Assembly (NCBI GenBank): GCA_024643945.1
Contig: JAHELX010000038.1
Span: forward strand, 3,715-20,311
Source of the DNA: Anaerolineales bacterium
Lineage (GTDB): Bacteria > Chloroflexota > Anaerolineae > 4572-78 > NAK82
Direction of reading: 5' to 3'
Length of the DNA: 16,597 nt
Both the position numbers and the translations under genes were made by a program. Shown here piece by piece: positions 14,944 through 16,597 of the stretch (its first letter is position 1; every line of letters starts with the position of its first letter). The notes under the pieces were generated by a model. The model worked only from the letters and a program-made list of their open reading frames with translations, ran no database searches and was not told the DNA's origin.

Positions 14944-14972
14944 TTGTCTAGTTCTGCACTTACTGATAGAAT
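14944..14972 (+). promoter_or_regulatory. Promoter of the receiver-histidine kinase gene
   Basis: TTGTCT (14944-14949), a 17-bp spacer ending in TGA, then TAGAAT (14967-14972), forming an extended -10. It predicts a leader of about 95 nt before the ATG at 15073. Confidence 0.6.
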
Positions 14973-15072
14973 AGTCTCAAGCATCAGAATACTACAGGCC
15001 ATCCGCCTGGTCAATACCCAGAGAAACATATACAGGGGGGAACTGGAGCGTGACCGAGAAGGTGGAAGCATA

Positions 15073-16209
15073 ATGAGGGCGAAAACTCCCGAGAATAATG
15101 CGATCTTGATTGTGGGTGACATTGCCAATATTGGGGTATTATTCGATTATTTGAGAGGATTTGGATTCAGAGTATTGGCAGTCGATGACGGAGAAAGTGC
15201 GCTCCAGATAACTGAGCACGCCAGGCCGGACATCATCCTGTTGGATGTGATGCTGCCCGGCATCGACGGGTTCGAGACGTGTCGCCGGCTGAAAGAGCGT
15301 GAAACCACCCAGAACATTCCGGTGATTTTCATCACGGCTCTGGCCAATACAATAGATAAGGTCAGAGCCTTTGCGCTTGGGGCCGTGGATTACGTCACCA
15401 AGCCCATTCAGTCTGAAGAAGTCCTGGCCCGCGTCAGGACTCACCTGACCATTCAAAACCTGCAAAGGCGGCTGGAGGAGAAAAACGCCCGGCTGCAAGA
15501 GGAGATTGACGAGCGTGAGAAGCTCATCGAGGAGCTGGACGCCTTTGCCCACACGGTGGCCCACGACCTGAAAAACCCGCTGGGGGTTAGCATCAATTAT
15601 GCCAGATTCCTGAACAAGTACTGCACAGAAATGGGGATGGAAGAGTTGCAAAAGTATTCACAGCGCATCGTGCGCTCTGGGCAGAAGATGAACGATATTA
15701 TCGAGGCGTTGTTGTTGCTGGCCAGCGTGCGCAAAGAAGAAGTGGACTTGAAGCCCTTGAACATGGCCCATATCGTAACCGAAGCCCAGAGTCGCCTGGC
15801 GTATATGATTGGGCAATACCAGGCCGAGATCATCCTTCCCGCCGGCTGGCCCACAGCCCTGGGCTATGGCCCGTGGGTTGAGGAAGTATGGGTCAACTAT
15901 CTCAGCAACGGCATCAAGTATGGGGGACAACCCCCCCGCCTGGAGCTGGGCACGACCTCTCAGGCGGACGGCATGCTGCAATTCTGGGTCCGAGACAATG
16001 GTGATGGCCTGATGCCGGAGGATCAGGCCCGGGTGTTTGTCCCATTCACGCGACTCGACCAGGATCGCGCCGATGGGCACGGCCTGGGACTTTCAATTGT
16101 GCAACGTATTGTGGAAAAGTTAGGGGGGGAGGTCGGCGTAAAGAGTGACGGTGTGCCAGGACAGGGCAGTGTTTTCAGATTCACCCTACCCCGCTCAACA
16201 CAAACATGA
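15073..16209 (+). CDS. Soluble receiver-histidine kinase hybrid protein
   Basis: A 378-residue protein with an N-terminal receiver domain (10-125) followed by a coiled coil (125-156), HisKA and HATPase. The receiver has phospho-Asp58 (IILLDVMLPG), Thr88 and Lys110 (TKP). The usual acidic pair reads Gly15-Asp16 (ILIVGDIANIG), so one metal-site acid is missing. The kinase has AHDLKNP with phospho-His164, NYLSNGIKYG, DNGDG and ADGHGLGLSIV. There are no membrane segments, so the input is probably phosphate or protein contact through the receiver, as in cyanobacterial and Chloroflexi hybrids. The start at 15073 is chosen for GAAGGTGGAA upstream and because MRAKTPENNAILIV leads straight into the fold; an ORF start at 14899 would cover the promoter. 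The downstream B12 radical SAM gene begins 56 bp later with its own ribosome site. Confidence 0.92.
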   Translation: MRAKTPENNAILIVGDIANIGVLFDYLRGFGFRVLAVDDGESALQITEHARPDIILLDVMLPGIDGFETCRRLKERETTQNIPVIFITALANTIDKVRAFALGAVDYVTKPIQSEEVLARVRTHLTIQNLQRRLEEKNARLQEEIDEREKLIEELDAFAHTVAHDLKNPLGVSINYARFLNKYCTEMGMEELQKYSQRIVRSGQKMNDIIEALLLLASVRKEEVDLKPLNMAHIVTEAQSRLAYMIGQYQAEIILPAGWPTALGYGPWVEEVWVNYLSNGIKYGGQPPRLELGTTSQADGMLQFWVRDNGDGLMPEDQARVFVPFTRLDQDRADGHGLGLSIVQRIVEKLGGEVGVKSDGVPGQGSVFRFTLPRSTQT

Positions 16210-16265
16210 ATTCGACGACAGGGTGAGTAGTTAAAATATTGCAGGACTATGAGGAGATAAGTGTC

Positions 16266-16597
16266 ATGAACGTTCTGTTAATCTATCCGGAGTTTCCAGA
16301 TACATTCTGGAGTTTCAAGCACGCGCTGAAATTTATCCGCAAAAGGGCCTCTTTGCCACCCTTGGGCCTGCTGACCGTGGCCGCCATGCTGCCACCCGAG
16401 TGGTCGAAGCGCCTGGTCGACGTGAATGTGACCCGGCTCAGCGAAGAAGACCTGGCCTGGGCGGACTACGCTTTCATCAGCGGTATGGTGGTGCAGCGCG
16501 AGTCGGCGCGTCACATCATTGCCCGCTGCCAGGAGGCAGGCATCCAGGTCGTCGCCGGAGGACCCCTCTTCACGAGTGAGTACGAGCAATTTGAAGG
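16266..16597 (+). CDS. B12-binding-domain radical SAM protein, N-terminal part only
   Basis: 110 codons are visible before the window ends. The start MNVLLIYPEFPDTFWSF and the ASLPPLGLLTVAAMLP stretch (28-43) are typical of the N-terminal cobalamin-binding domain of a radical SAM family, often with a DUF4070 tail. The Rossmann-like pattern continues to VVAGGPLFTSEYEQF near the edge. The CxxxCxxC iron-sulfur motif would lie beyond the window and is not seen. GAGGAG (16251-16256) is 9 nt before the ATG. Members include methylases acting on unactivated carbons; the substrate here cannot be judged. Confidence 0.85.
   Translation, partial: MNVLLIYPEFPDTFWSFKHALKFIRKRASLPPLGLLTVAAMLPPEWSKRLVDVNVTRLSEEDLAWADYAFISGMVVQRESARHIIARCQEAGIQVVAGGPLFTSEYEQFE

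Noticed and set aside
16209..16237. Possible promoter (TTCGAC, TAAAAT) before the radical SAM gene
   Set aside because: Spacer is only 15 bp and the -35 is poor; the gene may simply be co-transcribed with the hybrid kinase.
1..16597. tRNA, rRNA, CRISPR, insertion sequence or riboswitch
   Set aside because: Looked for cloverleaf-like segments, regularly spaced repeats, transposase motifs and known riboswitch cores by eye in the intergenic gaps and saw none; a covariance-model scan would be decisive.

Overview
This window looks like a chromosomal segment from a Gram-positive-like or monoderm-grade bacterium with moderately high GC. The best guess is a Chloroflexota, probably Anaerolineae. That placement is an inference from gene style: a Hanks-type kinase fused to a NarL regulator, NarL-type histidine kinases, paired DegV proteins, and a B12-binding radical SAM protein beginning MNVLLIYPEFPDTFWSF. 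No rRNA, tRNA, CRISPR array, transposase or phage gene was seen.

Layout. (1) 1-3674, minus strand: a signalling operon with a good promoter (TTGACT-17-TATATT). It encodes a soluble Ser/Thr kinase fused in frame to a LuxR/NarL response regulator, then two paralogous membrane histidine kinases, the second cut by the window edge. A strong Shine-Dalgarno and ATG inside the fusion gene could also give the regulator alone. (2) 3884-5407, plus: a leucyl aminopeptidase (M17) with all metal and catalytic residues. It ends against an inverted-repeat cluster facing a convergent gene. (3) 5462-10588, minus: a KAS III (FabH-like) enzyme with an unusual C-terminal tail, a small single-pass membrane protein, a DegV protein, an ECF sigma factor, a second DegV protein and a winged-helix regulator. 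Hairpins between several of these genes suggest separate transcription units, with the sigma factor, DegV and membrane protein close together. (4) 10901-13474, plus: a KAS II (FabF-like) enzyme followed 21 bp later by an Era-type GTPase with a membrane DUF697-like domain. The GTPase overlaps tail-to-tail by 10 bp with (5) adenylosuccinate lyase purB (13465-14868, minus). (6) 14899-16597, plus: a soluble receiver-histidine kinase hybrid with a good promoter, then the start of a B12-binding radical SAM protein.

How the genes may work together. The left operon is a self-contained phosphorelay in which a Ser/Thr kinase, two His kinases and one DNA-binding regulator are physically and translationally linked. 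The middle block brings together two fatty-acid-binding (DegV/FakB fold) proteins, an initiating and an elongating ketoacyl synthase, an ECF sigma factor with a candidate membrane partner, and an uncharacterised wHTH regulator. This reads as a possible lipid supply and membrane-sensing module, although the lipid link rests on family knowledge and proximity only.
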